Source: Paraburkholderia sp. Tr-20389
GTDB lineage: Bacteria > Pseudomonadota > Gammaproteobacteria > Burkholderiales > Burkholderiaceae
DNA length: 64,000 nucleotides
Reading direction: 5' to 3'
NCBI RefSeq assembly: GCF_017104565.1
Contig: NZ_JAAGPD010000001.1
Span: forward strand, 744,001-808,000
Below the pieces are notes generated by a model. It made no database searches and had not been told where the DNA came from. It was given only the letters and a program-made list of their open reading frames with translations. Shown piece after piece: positions 37,438-46,644 of this stretch. The translations under genes were made by a program, and so were the position numbers. Positions within the stretch are counted from its first letter, which is position 1; each line of letters starts with the position of its first letter.

Positions 37438-38826
37438 ATGACGAACGACAACACATCACTTAACGAGTCAGTCGCGCCACCGGCGAAGCGGCCGTGGTAT
37501 CGCAAGCTGGGCATGCAGGTGCTGATCTCGCTCGTGCTGGGTATTGCCGTCGGGCTGATCTTTCCGAAGTTCGGCGCACAGCTGAAAATTCTCGGCGATA
37601 TCTTTCTCGCGCTGATCAAGGCAGGCGTCGCACCGCTCGTGTTCCTCACCATCGTGCATGGCATCGCTTCAGCAGGCGACGTGAAGAGCGCGGGACGCGT
37701 CGGCTGGCGGTCGATCGTCTACTTCGAAGTCGTGTCGACGATCGCGCTGGCCGTTGGTCTGCTGGCCGGCAACCTGTTGCAGACGGGCAAAGGCATGACG
37801 GCGCTCATCCCCGGCGCGGTGCCGGTCATCGCGGCAAAGGCGGCACCGCAAGGCTTCACCGAATTCGTCATGCATCTCGTGCCGGACAACTTCATCGGCG
37901 CGTTCGCGAAGGGTGAACTGCTTCAGGTCGTCGTGCTGGCCGTCATGGTCGGTATCGGCATTCTCGCGATTCCCGAAAGCCGCCGCGTGCGCATCAACGA
38001 AGGGCTCGATCTCGTTTCGCAGGTGCTGTTCTCGTTCATCAACCTGGTGATGAAGCTCGCGCCGCTCGGCACTTTCGGCGCAGTGGCGTTCGCGGTCGGC
38101 AGCAACGGCACGGCCGTGCTGGTCGCGCTCGCGCAACTCGTGCTGAGCTTTTATGCCGTCATCGTGCTGTTCATCGTCGTCGTGATGGGCATCATCGCGA
38201 AGCTCGCGGGCTTCAGCATGTGGCGCTTCATGCGCTACATCAAGGATGAAATCCTGATCGTGCTGGGCACGGCATCGTCGGAAAGCGCATTGCCGCGGCT
38301 GCTCATCAAGCTCGAACGCCTCGGCTGCGCGAAACAGACGGTGGGCCTCGTGCTGCCGACGGGTTATGCATTCAACCTGGACGGAACGTCGATCTTCATG
38401 TCGATGGGCGTGATGTTCATCGCCCATGCGTACAACGTGCCGATTACGATCGAACATCAGATCGGCATTCTGCTGCTCATGCTGCTGACGTCCAAAGGCG
38501 CCGCGACCGTTTCAGGCGGCTCGTTCGTCGTGTTCGCGGCGACCGTCACATCGACGGGCATTCTGCCAGTCGAGGGACTGGCAGTTATTTTCGGCGTGTA
38601 CCGCTTCATGTCGATGGCAATCGCCACGTGCAACACGATCGGCAACAGTCTCGCCACCGTGGTGGTCGCGCGCTGGTCGGGCACATTCGACGCGGAAGTC
38701 GCGAAGCGTCATCTCTATCCTGAACTTTATCCGGAGGTCGCGGAAGCGGATGAACGCGCGACGGACGGGAATCTTTCGCCTGAAAACTTCAATCAGGTGA
38801 ACCCTCATCCGGCGACGCTTCGATAA
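37438..38826 (+). CDS. Dicarboxylate/amino-acid:cation symporter (DctA-like)
   Basis: Membrane symporter of 462 residues in the DAACS family. Characteristic elements are GTASSESALPRL (hairpin HP1), the NLDGT substrate/ion motif (FNLDGTSIFMS) and LLTSKGAATVSG (HP2). It imports succinate, fumarate, malate or related anions with protons or sodium. It follows the lyase by 24 bases with a strong GGAGGAG site, so the two are co-transcribed under the GntR operators. A terminator follows. Confidence 0.92.
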   Translation: MTNDNTSLNESVAPPAKRPWYRKLGMQVLISLVLGIAVGLIFPKFGAQLKILGDIFLALIKAGVAPLVFLTIVHGIASAGDVKSAGRVGWRSIVYFEVVSTIALAVGLLAGNLLQTGKGMTALIPGAVPVIAAKAAPQGFTEFVMHLVPDNFIGAFAKGELLQVVVLAVMVGIGILAIPESRRVRINEGLDLVSQVLFSFINLVMKLAPLGTFGAVAFAVGSNGTAVLVALAQLVLSFYAVIVLFIVVVMGIIAKLAGFSMWRFMRYIKDEILIVLGTASSESALPRLLIKLERLGCAKQTVGLVLPTGYAFNLDGTSIFMSMGVMFIAHAYNVPITIEHQIGILLLMLLTSKGAATVSGGSFVVFAATVTSTGILPVEGLAVIFGVYRFMSMAIATCNTIGNSLATVVVARWSGTFDAEVAKRHLYPELYPEVAEADERATDGNLSPENFNQVNPHPATLR

Positions 38827-38867
38827 CTGTAATGAGTCGAACACGCGGCACCGACGCATGACGAAAG

Positions 38868-38898
38868 CGGCTGGAATCAGTTCGATCCAGCCGTTTTT
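38868..38898 (+). terminator. Rho-independent terminator after the DctA-like gene
   Basis: Stem CGGCTGGA/TCCAGCCG (38868-38875 with 38886-38893) followed by TTTTT. It lies between the symporter gene and fumC, so fumC probably depends partly on its own promoter or on read-through. Confidence 0.85.
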
Positions 38899-38972
38899 CG
38901 CTTTCGAATGCGGAGTCATTCACTGAAGCGCGATGATCTCCACCGGTTCACACCTAACTGGAAATGCCCACC

Positions 38973-40388
38973 ATGAATACGCGAACTGAACCAGATGCGT
39001 TCGGCCCCGTGGAGATTCCCGCGCATCGCTACTGGGGTGCGCAAACGCAGCGCGCACTGGGCGTATTCGGCGCAGCGGAAGAGCGCTTTCCCGCAACGCT
39101 GATTCATTCGTTCGGTTTGCAAAAACGTGCGGCCGCGCGCGCCAACCGAGCATGCGGCGTCCTTGATCCGCGTCTCGCCGATGCGATCGAGGCTGCCGCC
39201 ACGGAACTGGGCGAGGGGAAATGGGACGAGCACTTTCCGCTGAGCATCTGGCAGACCGGTTCGGGAACGCAGACCAACATGAATGCGAACGAGGTCATCG
39301 CCAACCGCGCCAATGAACTGCTCGGCCAGCCGATGGGGGCGAAGTCGCCAGTACATCCGAACGATCACGTCAACGCGTCACAGTCCTCGAACGACAGTTT
39401 CCCGACCGTCATGCACGTAAGCGCAGCGCTTGAACTGACCGGGCGTCTGCGACCTGCGCTCGTATCGTTGCAGGCGTCGCTCGACGAACGCGCACGGGCA
39501 TTCGCCGATGTGGTGAAGATCGCGCGAACGCATCTCATGGATGCGGTGCCGACGACGGTGGGCCGCACTTTCGCAGCGTTCGCCCATCAAATGACAGCTG
39601 CGATTACCCGCATTGATGCAGCGCTGCCGCAACTCATGCTGCTTGCGCAGGGCGGCACGGCCGCAGGGACGGGGCTAAATGCACCGGCGCAGTTCCCTGA
39701 GCGCTTCTGCGCAGAACTCGCGGCCAGCACAGGCCTGCCCTTTCGAACGCATCCACACAAGCTGGAGGGCATGGCATCGCACGATGCATTGGTCGACCTC
39801 TCGGGTGTGCTCAATACGATTGCGACATCGCTTCTGAAGATTGCCAACGACATTCGCCTGCTCGGTTCGGGACCACGCTGCGGGCTCGGCGAACTGATCG
39901 TCCCAGACGACGGCCTCACTTCTTCGATCATGCCAGGAAAGCGCAATCCGACGATCGCCGAAGTGCTGGTGCAAGCCTGCTTCCAGACGATGGGCAATCA
40001 TCACACGGTGACGCTCGCAGGCGGTTCCGGTCTTTTCGAGTTGAACGTCGCGAAGCCCGTGCTGATCTACAACGTTCTGCAGGCGATACGCGTGCTGAGC
40101 GACGCATGTCGAAACTTCGACGAGCGCGTCGTGAAGGGACTTCGGGTCGACACAACGCAACTTGCAGCGAACGTCGAGAATGCACTGTTGTCGGTGACGG
40201 CGCTCAACCCCGTGCTCGGCTATGATGCCGTCGCGCGAATAACTGCGCTTGCGCTGCGCGAAGGCGTCACACCGCGTGCCGCAGCGTTGTCGCTCGGCAT
40301 CGTTGACGCAGAGCTGTATGACAGCGTCGTCGATCCAGCGCGTTTGGCGGGTGCGGAAAAATACTACGGGGATGAAAGCACGAGTTGA
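38973..40388 (+). CDS. fumC: Class II fumarate hydratase
   Basis: Hydrates fumarate to L-malate. The 471-residue protein has the class II signatures SGTQTNMNANEV, HPNDHVNASQSSND and the SSIMPGKRNPT loop with the catalytic serine. ATG 38973 with GGAA 9 bases upstream was chosen; 38964 is an in-frame alternative. It is downstream of a lyase that probably releases fumarate and a C4 transporter, separated by a terminator. Being a non-iron isozyme, it may also act as a stress-resistant copy for the central cycle. Confidence 0.93.
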   Translation: MNTRTEPDAFGPVEIPAHRYWGAQTQRALGVFGAAEERFPATLIHSFGLQKRAAARANRACGVLDPRLADAIEAAATELGEGKWDEHFPLSIWQTGSGTQTNMNANEVIANRANELLGQPMGAKSPVHPNDHVNASQSSNDSFPTVMHVSAALELTGRLRPALVSLQASLDERARAFADVVKIARTHLMDAVPTTVGRTFAAFAHQMTAAITRIDAALPQLMLLAQGGTAAGTGLNAPAQFPERFCAELAASTGLPFRTHPHKLEGMASHDALVDLSGVLNTIATSLLKIANDIRLLGSGPRCGLGELIVPDDGLTSSIMPGKRNPTIAEVLVQACFQTMGNHHTVTLAGGSGLFELNVAKPVLIYNVLQAIRVLSDACRNFDERVVKGLRVDTTQLAANVENALLSVTALNPVLGYDAVARITALALREGVTPRAAALSLGIVDAELYDSVVDPARLAGAEKYYGDESTS

Positions 40389-40682
40389 CGGTCAGTGGCC
40401 GCTTGTGGATACGACACATTGGGGACATCCCCGACGTCGGGTTCAGACGAAAAAATACATCCAGGAGCGAGGTCTTGTACTCGATGCCGAGAAGACGAGG
40501 TGCCGGCGTATGCGCTGAAAGCGTCCGGCCTCGTAACGACATCGACGCGCGGCGTGACTCGATTGCCCGGGCTAATCGACGGGAGTGTATCGTTGGGATC
40601 GGCTCGCGTCCGCAATGTTTGGGCGAACAGGTTGCGCCGCATGTCAAAGCCAGACCGGGTCAAAGCTTAACTTGACCGTGTG
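40389..40682. other. Intergenic region at the edge of the lower-GC island
   Basis: Overlapping short frames occur on both strands, but none has convincing codon usage and ribosome site, and I recognise no transposase, tRNA or repeat. It marks the change from GC-rich catabolic genes to the visibly more AT-rich segment beginning at 40683. Confidence 0.4.
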
Positions 40683-42068
40683 CTATTGCTGATCTTTTTT
40701 TTCAAGGTACTGGATCGTGACATTAGCCAGATCTATCGCAGGCGGCAGTAGCAGCATAACGTTACGAATCCATTGCAATCGTTCCCGGTCGATATCAATT
40801 AGCATGCCAAGGGAATTGATGGCCTTTTCGATCGTACCGTCATCGATCACATCAGCTCTCGACCGGAGCTCCTCCTGCAACGACGGAACGCTATCTACAC
40901 GTTGCTGGATAGTCTCTTCCGGTTCTAACCCAAGCACAGAACTTCCCTCCAAGGTCGACACCAGAAGCTCTCTTATTTGACCAAGCGATTCCTTAGTAAC
41001 GGCTAACCCCTCGAGTGGTATCGTGAGCACGTTTGCGACATCCTGGATTCCGGCGCTTGATGCGTTCACCTTTTCCATCGTCGCGAGCAATTGGACAAGC
41101 GATTGATGAAAATTCTCGCGGCTCCGCTTAAGCACCGATGGTCTGCCTTCCTGATACGCAAATATTACTTCGAGTTCGATCGAACCCAGATACATCTCTC
41201 GCCAGGTCTTTAACAACTCCGATCCGGTGATCGCCGAACTATTGATGTGGGTTGAATCTGCGCGTGTTCGGCCATTCGTGCGTCGGCGACGACCTCCTTC
41301 ATGCTTTTTCGACACAACCATTATTGACGTAGCAATCGCAATCTGATCCGACATTGTGCCGATATCGTGCAGAAACTCAGCTTCTTTCACACGAAAATTG
41401 CTCAAAGTCTCCGCAAGCGCTCGCGCCTGGTTCAATGGGCCATCCTTTAATGGAGACCCTGCGTTGCCTCGTTCCCAACAGAGCCCATACCGCATCATCG
41501 GAAACTGTATCCACGGAGTCACGCGCGTGAACGCGTCGATGTCCGCGGGTAAGCTCTTATCCGCTGGCTGCGCTGACGACTCGATCTCCAATTTCTCAAG
41601 CACTCTGCATACAAACTGCGAGCAGACTAGGCCCGATCCGTGAGTGAACCGCTCCCGTGCACGGACCAAAGCCCAAAGCGCATATCGTTGTTTCAGATAG
41701 AACCGTGCGTGCTGGAAAATTTTACGACGGGTTTCGGCATTTCGTTCGATATCCGGATGTCGCGCCACCCGGCACTCTTCAATGCTGAACTTGTCTGCAA
41801 TGTCGGCCCAACGCCGGAAACGCACGCCAACGCGAGGCATTGCATCTACAACGTAGGTGTCGTCTACAACGATCGCAACATGTGTGTATCTGGCAACTTT
41901 CCGCCGCATCGCCATCTGCGCGAGTCGATTGATAAGACGTGTTTTCCCTTTTCCGGACAGCAGCAACACATCTCCCGGAAGTGGTGAAATTCTTTCGCCA
42001 GTCGATCTGGACTCATCTTGCGATACAGGCTCGCGTGTGCCATGTGGCACCGACCGAGTTGATTCCAT
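40683..42068 (-). CDS. Permuted papain-like (NlpC/P60, YiiX-like) hydrolase with helical C-terminus
   Basis: A 461-residue protein. Residues about 28-190 show the circularly permuted NlpC/P60 arrangement: PGDVLLLSG, then the histidine H63 in YTHVAIV, then the late cysteine C149 in LVCSQFVCRVLEKL. Such proteins are amidases, peptidases or acyl-transferases. The remaining 270 residues are helical with a hydrophobic end (MLLLPPAIDLANVTI), and no known domain is recognised. It has no signal peptide. It lies 133 bases downstream of the membrane patatin gene on the same strand, in the same lower-GC segment, so the two may act together. GAGG precedes the start. Role unknown; an effector or envelope-active enzyme is possible. 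Confidence 0.7.
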   Translation of the reverse strand: MESTRSVPHGTREPVSQDESRSTGERISPLPGDVLLLSGKGKTRLINRLAQMAMRRKVARYTHVAIVVDDTYVVDAMPRVGVRFRRWADIADKFSIEECRVARHPDIERNAETRRKIFQHARFYLKQRYALWALVRARERFTHGSGLVCSQFVCRVLEKLEIESSAQPADKSLPADIDAFTRVTPWIQFPMMRYGLCWERGNAGSPLKDGPLNQARALAETLSNFRVKEAEFLHDIGTMSDQIAIATSIMVVSKKHEGGRRRRTNGRTRADSTHINSSAITGSELLKTWREMYLGSIELEVIFAYQEGRPSVLKRSRENFHQSLVQLLATMEKVNASSAGIQDVANVLTIPLEGLAVTKESLGQIRELLVSTLEGSSVLGLEPEETIQQRVDSVPSLQEELRSRADVIDDGTIEKAINSLGMLIDIDRERLQWIRNVMLLLPPAIDLANVTIQYLEKKDQQ

Positions 42069-42201
42069 TTCTTCTCGCCTCAGAAATCCTCAAATCCACA
42101 TCGAATAACCGTATGAGCGACCATGCACCGTTGAAAGAACGGGATTCGATTTACCCAGCTCACCATACAGACTTCTATAGCACGAGATGTCCCCGGCCTC
42201 T

Positions 42202-45200
42202 TTAGTCAGCAGGCACTTGTGTGGGCGGTGCTATCCACACTTCTATTGTTCTTCGTGCAGGCTTCAGTCTCGCGGACAATGGCTCAACCTTCCAGTCGGG
42301 GTGGCTGACGACGCTACCCAATACCTGTGCACATGCAATCGAATCGCTGTCGTGAAATCGCACGGTGGTTCGGGCCACTGGCATGGGACTTGATCGCCCG
42401 TCTCGCTGTGCGGTCGCCAGAACGTCTTCGATGGGCGGCACGCTTGCGCCAAGTCCCCGCCACGCGTCTCGGTATGCTCGAACCTCATCGCGTTGCGATC
42501 CGCCATAGATTTGCACGTAGACAGTCATCCCTTTGCACACATCCGGTTCTGTTGCAGCTGAGCCTGACTGATTTCCTGAACCTTGAATACGAACTGGCGA
42601 CGAGGCTTCCTGCGGAGCTGATGTCTGCACAGTCGGTTGGGAAGTCGCAGCACCTGACGATGCATAAGCATTCACGTGAACCTCATGATTGACATAAGCG
42701 CTCGCCGGAGATCCGCCTGTCGAAGCCGGTGCCGAGGCTTGCTGACCAGCCCCCGAGGCGGGTTCTGTGAGAGTAGCTGCCGGCTGCCCCGTCGTTCCTG
42801 CAGATTGTGCGTTCGAAGTCGGCGGTCCTTCATCTTGTACCAGTCTCTCAGCGACAGGAACGTTGCAGGTACGTACATCCGGGTCACTTCGTCCGGCATA
42901 ACTCGAACTGCTTTGTGGATCAGTCAAAACCTTGTACGTTAAGACATGCGCTGCCTCGTCGTGCACTAGTTGTGCACGAAGGGGATCACACGGATGCATC
43001 GCATCAAATCGTGCATCTCTCGAATAATCGTATGCCCAATAGCGGGGAGGCGGCACGGAGGACATCTTTTTTGCCTCCCACGCCAGGCAGGTAGGCAACG
43101 GGCCCTTAAGGTCGGGATTGGCGGCCTCGATGAGCACATGACATGAGTCGGTTCGAAGCGTGTAATCGAGCGCTCGACAGCCGCGCAGCGTGTCGCTGGA
43201 AATTCGCGCTGCCAGAGGGGACTTGATGAACCAACCCGCTTCATCTGAGGGACACAGCGTATCCGCAGTCCGCGCTAATGCTGCGGCGAGATTTCCGTAC
43301 GCCTGCGCGGCTGTTGCATCTAATGGCTTTAACTCATACCTTGGTGGGAGTTTTGTCCAAAGGTCGGTTAGCTCTTTCAACGCGGCTCGTTCGTCTGAAA
43401 TCTGCTTTGAATGTGACGTACGAACACTGTCGATCGCCTGCCATGCAGAGACCCCTATGGTAGCGACCGCACCAAGACCCAGTGTCGTACCAACAGCAGT
43501 TGCGCCTAATCTGGCCGGCAACCGGCGTGTCGTTGCGCTTCCGTTGCTGGAGTCACTGGTGACTGAATCACTTGTGTCAAACGGCGACCGCTCGTCATTC
43601 TCAAAATAGGCGCTGGGATCCTGGAGAAGCTCCTCGATGAACTCGCGACGCAGGTAGCCTCCCATGAATTGCCCAAGCAAGAAGTAGCTCTCCCATTGAG
43701 CTTCGGAGAAAAATTGGTCGGCGGTAGTCTGCTGTGGAAACTCCGGATTCTCCGCCTTGAAGTTCACGAGGTCGACGGGTAACCCGTCGCACAGGTTAGG
43801 TTTGACAACAATCAATATCCCCTTCGCCGGCTTTTCGCCCCGGTACACAATTTTCGCGAGCGCCAAGCAAGCGTTGCTGGCTGAAGACGCGAGATCGTTG
43901 AGCGAACCAAAAGCACTAAGCTCCTGTGGAGCTGTCTTCACAACGTGTCGCGCAAGACGATACATTTGCTCTAGTCGGACCGAATGCATCGACTTTGCTT
44001 CTTCTATCGGTTTTCTTTTCTGAAAGTAGATGTCGGCCTGAAGGTCGATCCGCGCCTTCCTCACAAGATTCTCCAGATCACCGAAAGAGTAGTCCGGGTC
44101 AGCTCCACAGTCTGCAAGCACTATCACCTCGGCACGTTCTGCCAAGAGCGCATAGGCGCCTGTGTTTTCAAAGTGACCACCGTCAGTCAGGAACCAGTCA
44201 GGACCATCCGTTCCTTTAAACACGCCGAAGGTTTCACTCAATATGCCTCTACTTTTGGCTAATAGCGGTGACTTGCCTGTCGCGGTCGTATTCGAACGTT
44301 CAGCCTGGCTCCACCAATACCCAAGCCGTAACCCGGCAAAACTCGCCAGCGCGGCGATTCCGCCTCGAGTCATGGCCCCAAGCCCCGGCGCCAATGCCGC
44401 GCCGGAAATCGCAACCCATGTGCCCAGGCTCAACGAAGCTGCCCCTTTCAGAGGGTGCCAGCCCTCCTGAGCCACCTGCATCATTCCGCCCGACACAACG
44501 GACAACGGAAGCCCTCGACGATCCTGGTTGAACAGCCGGCCGCGAGGATCTGTGGTCTGATTCACGCAGACATTGAGAATGTGGATCGGTCCGCCACATT
44601 TTTGCGGGGCATATTCGTCCAGCGGAAAATCTTCCCCCGGCCGCACATCGTTGACGGAAGCACTGACAGATCGGGTCGGCAAAGCCACTGATACACTGTT
44701 CAACGCGCCTAGCGGTCCCGCTTGTTTGAAACGCTCTTCATTTGCGGCGCCCAGATAGCTACGCGTGAGACGTCCCTTATAGAATGAGTGCAGCGAGGAA
44801 GAGTTGAGAAACTGGAAATTGCGTCCGGTTACGAAAATATACGTGATACCTGGAATGGCGATAAGCACCATCACTTTTACCGCATCCATATAATGCAATG
44901 ACCGCCCGGTGAAGAGCGCACCAAGTACCGCCTTTTGGACCAGCGATACCCACCAGGAGCACAAAACGAACGTTAGCCCATAGCCTAACAAGTGCACGAC
45001 TATCAAGATCCCATTTAGTCCACGTTTTCGTGGCAGGAAACCTGACAGCGTCGGTAATACCGTGCGCACTACCGCTGCTGCTATCGCCAGTGAAATGCCA
45101 GCCTCACCGAGTCCGTTCCACTCAAAGGCAAACAACCAGGCCGCTCGATCTACGACGCCTATTCCGATGATGATGCCACCGACCTGGAAGCATTGCGTCA

Positions 45201-46098
45201 ACCGTTTAGTGAGCTGGTTTCGAGCGACTGTCACTCGTAGTGCCAGCTCGTTGAAGTGCTGAGCCTTCGTGAGGCATTTTTTTGCTAAGGGTACAGCAAT
45301 GAGCCAAACGACAACCAGTCCACAGATCACCCACCACAGCGCATTACGCAGGTCGCTCCCGACCTCACTCGAATTGTTCCCAAAGGAATAACACAGGCGC
45401 ATCAAAACGACGATTCCGCACAGCACGGCGCCCCACATGAGTGGCCACTTTGGCGTGCTCGCCACCCATGGCACCGCCCAGTACGCAGCACTGCAAGCGG
45501 CTCCGGCAACGGCCACCAAAGGGAACAAGAACCAGACCACAGGAAGCCAAGCCGGAATCCATCGCAAACCGTTGAAAAAGTCCCTCGATGAAAACATGTA
45601 GCCAAGACTATCGAGCAGAGCCCAACCAGCAAGATCAACTGCGGAGAGTACTAATCCTAAGGCAATAGCGATAATCGCTAATTCAAAATGTATCCCTGCG
45701 AGATTCCGCAGAAAGAGAGCAAACGCATAAGCTCTGTCACGAGGCCCCCGAGGTATCAAATAACGACCATTCGCTCGGAGCCACCAAAGAAACCAGGTCG
45801 GATTTCCGTCACCAATGACTTCCTGAATGTGCTCGGCGTCGCCACGCGTTGATGCGCGCTTGAAAAGGCTTCCGATCGCAGCTCCGATGTATCCACCACC
45901 GGAAACCGTCGAAATCACATCGAACCTGAGCAGCGTTTTCCGACTGGCGAGAGCGCGGAGCAAGCCGAAGCTGAACGTAGCGCTCCGTATTCCGCCTCCA
46001 GATAACGCAAGCCCCCATTTCCGCGTTGCATCAGGAGGCAGGGACGTATCTCCTAAAGCGTTACGCCTGCTCTTCACCTCGTCGTCAAGTGAACGCAT
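42202..46098 (-). CDS. Large membrane-embedded patatin-like phospholipase
   Basis: A 1298-residue protein with a split patatin domain. The oxyanion block SGGGIRSAT (33-41) and nucleophile-elbow-like STVSGGGY (S66 as probable nucleophile) are followed by about eight membrane helices (roughly 125-445). The catalytic aspartate block DGGHFENTG (D639) comes only afterwards. Another hydrophobic segment near 890 precedes a long Ser/Ala/Gln-rich linker and a C-terminal alpha/beta domain (about 1185-1290) with VYVQIYGG and IEVWIAPP, seen in other patatin and caspase-like proteins. It would hydrolyse acyl esters at a membrane. GAGG precedes the start. GC is lower than in flanking genes. Confidence 0.82.
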   Translation of the reverse strand: MRSLDDEVKSRRNALGDTSLPPDATRKWGLALSGGGIRSATFSFGLLRALASRKTLLRFDVISTVSGGGYIGAAIGSLFKRASTRGDAEHIQEVIGDGNPTWFLWWLRANGRYLIPRGPRDRAYAFALFLRNLAGIHFELAIIAIALGLVLSAVDLAGWALLDSLGYMFSSRDFFNGLRWIPAWLPVVWFLFPLVAVAGAACSAAYWAVPWVASTPKWPLMWGAVLCGIVVLMRLCYSFGNNSSEVGSDLRNALWWVICGLVVVWLIAVPLAKKCLTKAQHFNELALRVTVARNQLTKRLTQCFQVGGIIIGIGVVDRAAWLFAFEWNGLGEAGISLAIAAAVVRTVLPTLSGFLPRKRGLNGILIVVHLLGYGLTFVLCSWWVSLVQKAVLGALFTGRSLHYMDAVKVMVLIAIPGITYIFVTGRNFQFLNSSSLHSFYKGRLTRSYLGAANEERFKQAGPLGALNSVSVALPTRSVSASVNDVRPGEDFPLDEYAPQKCGGPIHILNVCVNQTTDPRGRLFNQDRRGLPLSVVSGGMMQVAQEGWHPLKGAASLSLGTWVAISGAALAPGLGAMTRGGIAALASFAGLRLGYWWSQAERSNTTATGKSPLLAKSRGILSETFGVFKGTDGPDWFLTDGGHFENTGAYALLAERAEVIVLADCGADPDYSFGDLENLVRKARIDLQADIYFQKRKPIEEAKSMHSVRLEQMYRLARHVVKTAPQELSAFGSLNDLASSASNACLALAKIVYRGEKPAKGILIVVKPNLCDGLPVDLVNFKAENPEFPQQTTADQFFSEAQWESYFLLGQFMGGYLRREFIEELLQDPSAYFENDERSPFDTSDSVTSDSSNGSATTRRLPARLGATAVGTTLGLGAVATIGVSAWQAIDSVRTSHSKQISDERAALKELTDLWTKLPPRYELKPLDATAAQAYGNLAAALARTADTLCPSDEAGWFIKSPLAARISSDTLRGCRALDYTLRTDSCHVLIEAANPDLKGPLPTCLAWEAKKMSSVPPPRYWAYDYSRDARFDAMHPCDPLRAQLVHDEAAHVLTYKVLTDPQSSSSYAGRSDPDVRTCNVPVAERLVQDEGPPTSNAQSAGTTGQPAATLTEPASGAGQQASAPASTGGSPASAYVNHEVHVNAYASSGAATSQPTVQTSAPQEASSPVRIQGSGNQSGSAATEPDVCKGMTVYVQIYGGSQRDEVRAYRDAWRGLGASVPPIEDVLATAQRDGRSSPMPVARTTVRFHDSDSIACAQVLGSVVSHPDWKVEPLSARLKPARRTIEVWIAPPTQVPAD

Positions 46099-46644
46099 GG
46101 AGTTGCCCTCGTCAAAAGCAATGAGCCAGAATGTCTTCTGGCCGATCTCTCATGTTGTGATTGGCAGCCATCTGCATACGGAGATGCGCGGACGAAAGCC
46201 GGCATCCCCTTGCAATGACATGCCTCATTTATGCTGCCACTTATATTACGGCGAAGATCGGGTTGACCGATTTAAAGCAGATAGAAAGCAAAATTGAAAA
46301 TACACTAGTAGTCCGATTCTGCTTCCGCAATCCTGAGATGAACCATGCGTGCGGTAGACCTCATACACGCTTGTGCTGATACCTGCCTCATCGACCCAGC
46401 GGCAAATCGCACATGCTCGCTCAACAGTGCGAGGACGTTGAGCACCGTTTCTCTACTAGACCGACGCGCGACGCAATGTTCACAGAATCGCATCAATAAC
46501 GGGAGCATGGATCGAAACTCGCCGGCAAATCTCGCCGATCGGGCGGGACAATCTTCGCCATTGCAGTTCCCCGTGTTACTGCGTTACTTTTCCGACAACG
46601 TAGCTTGTCGCATTATGTGACCAGCGCTGACAAGGGAGGGGCAG
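46099..46644. other. Gene-poor divergent region between the patatin gene and a secreted-protein gene
   Basis: This 546-base stretch is relatively AT-rich and has only short frames on both strands, none recognised. It must contain the promoters of the two divergent genes. No inverted repeat long enough to mark an insertion sequence end was noticed. Confidence 0.5.

Noticed and set aside
40389-40682. Possible insertion-sequence remnant at the island border
   Set aside because: Short overlapping frames without a recognisable transposase motif or terminal inverted repeats.
46305-46508. 67-codon minus-strand frame in the patatin/secreted-protein gap
   Set aside because: No recognisable domain, no ribosome site and overlapping frames on the other strand; left as non-coding.
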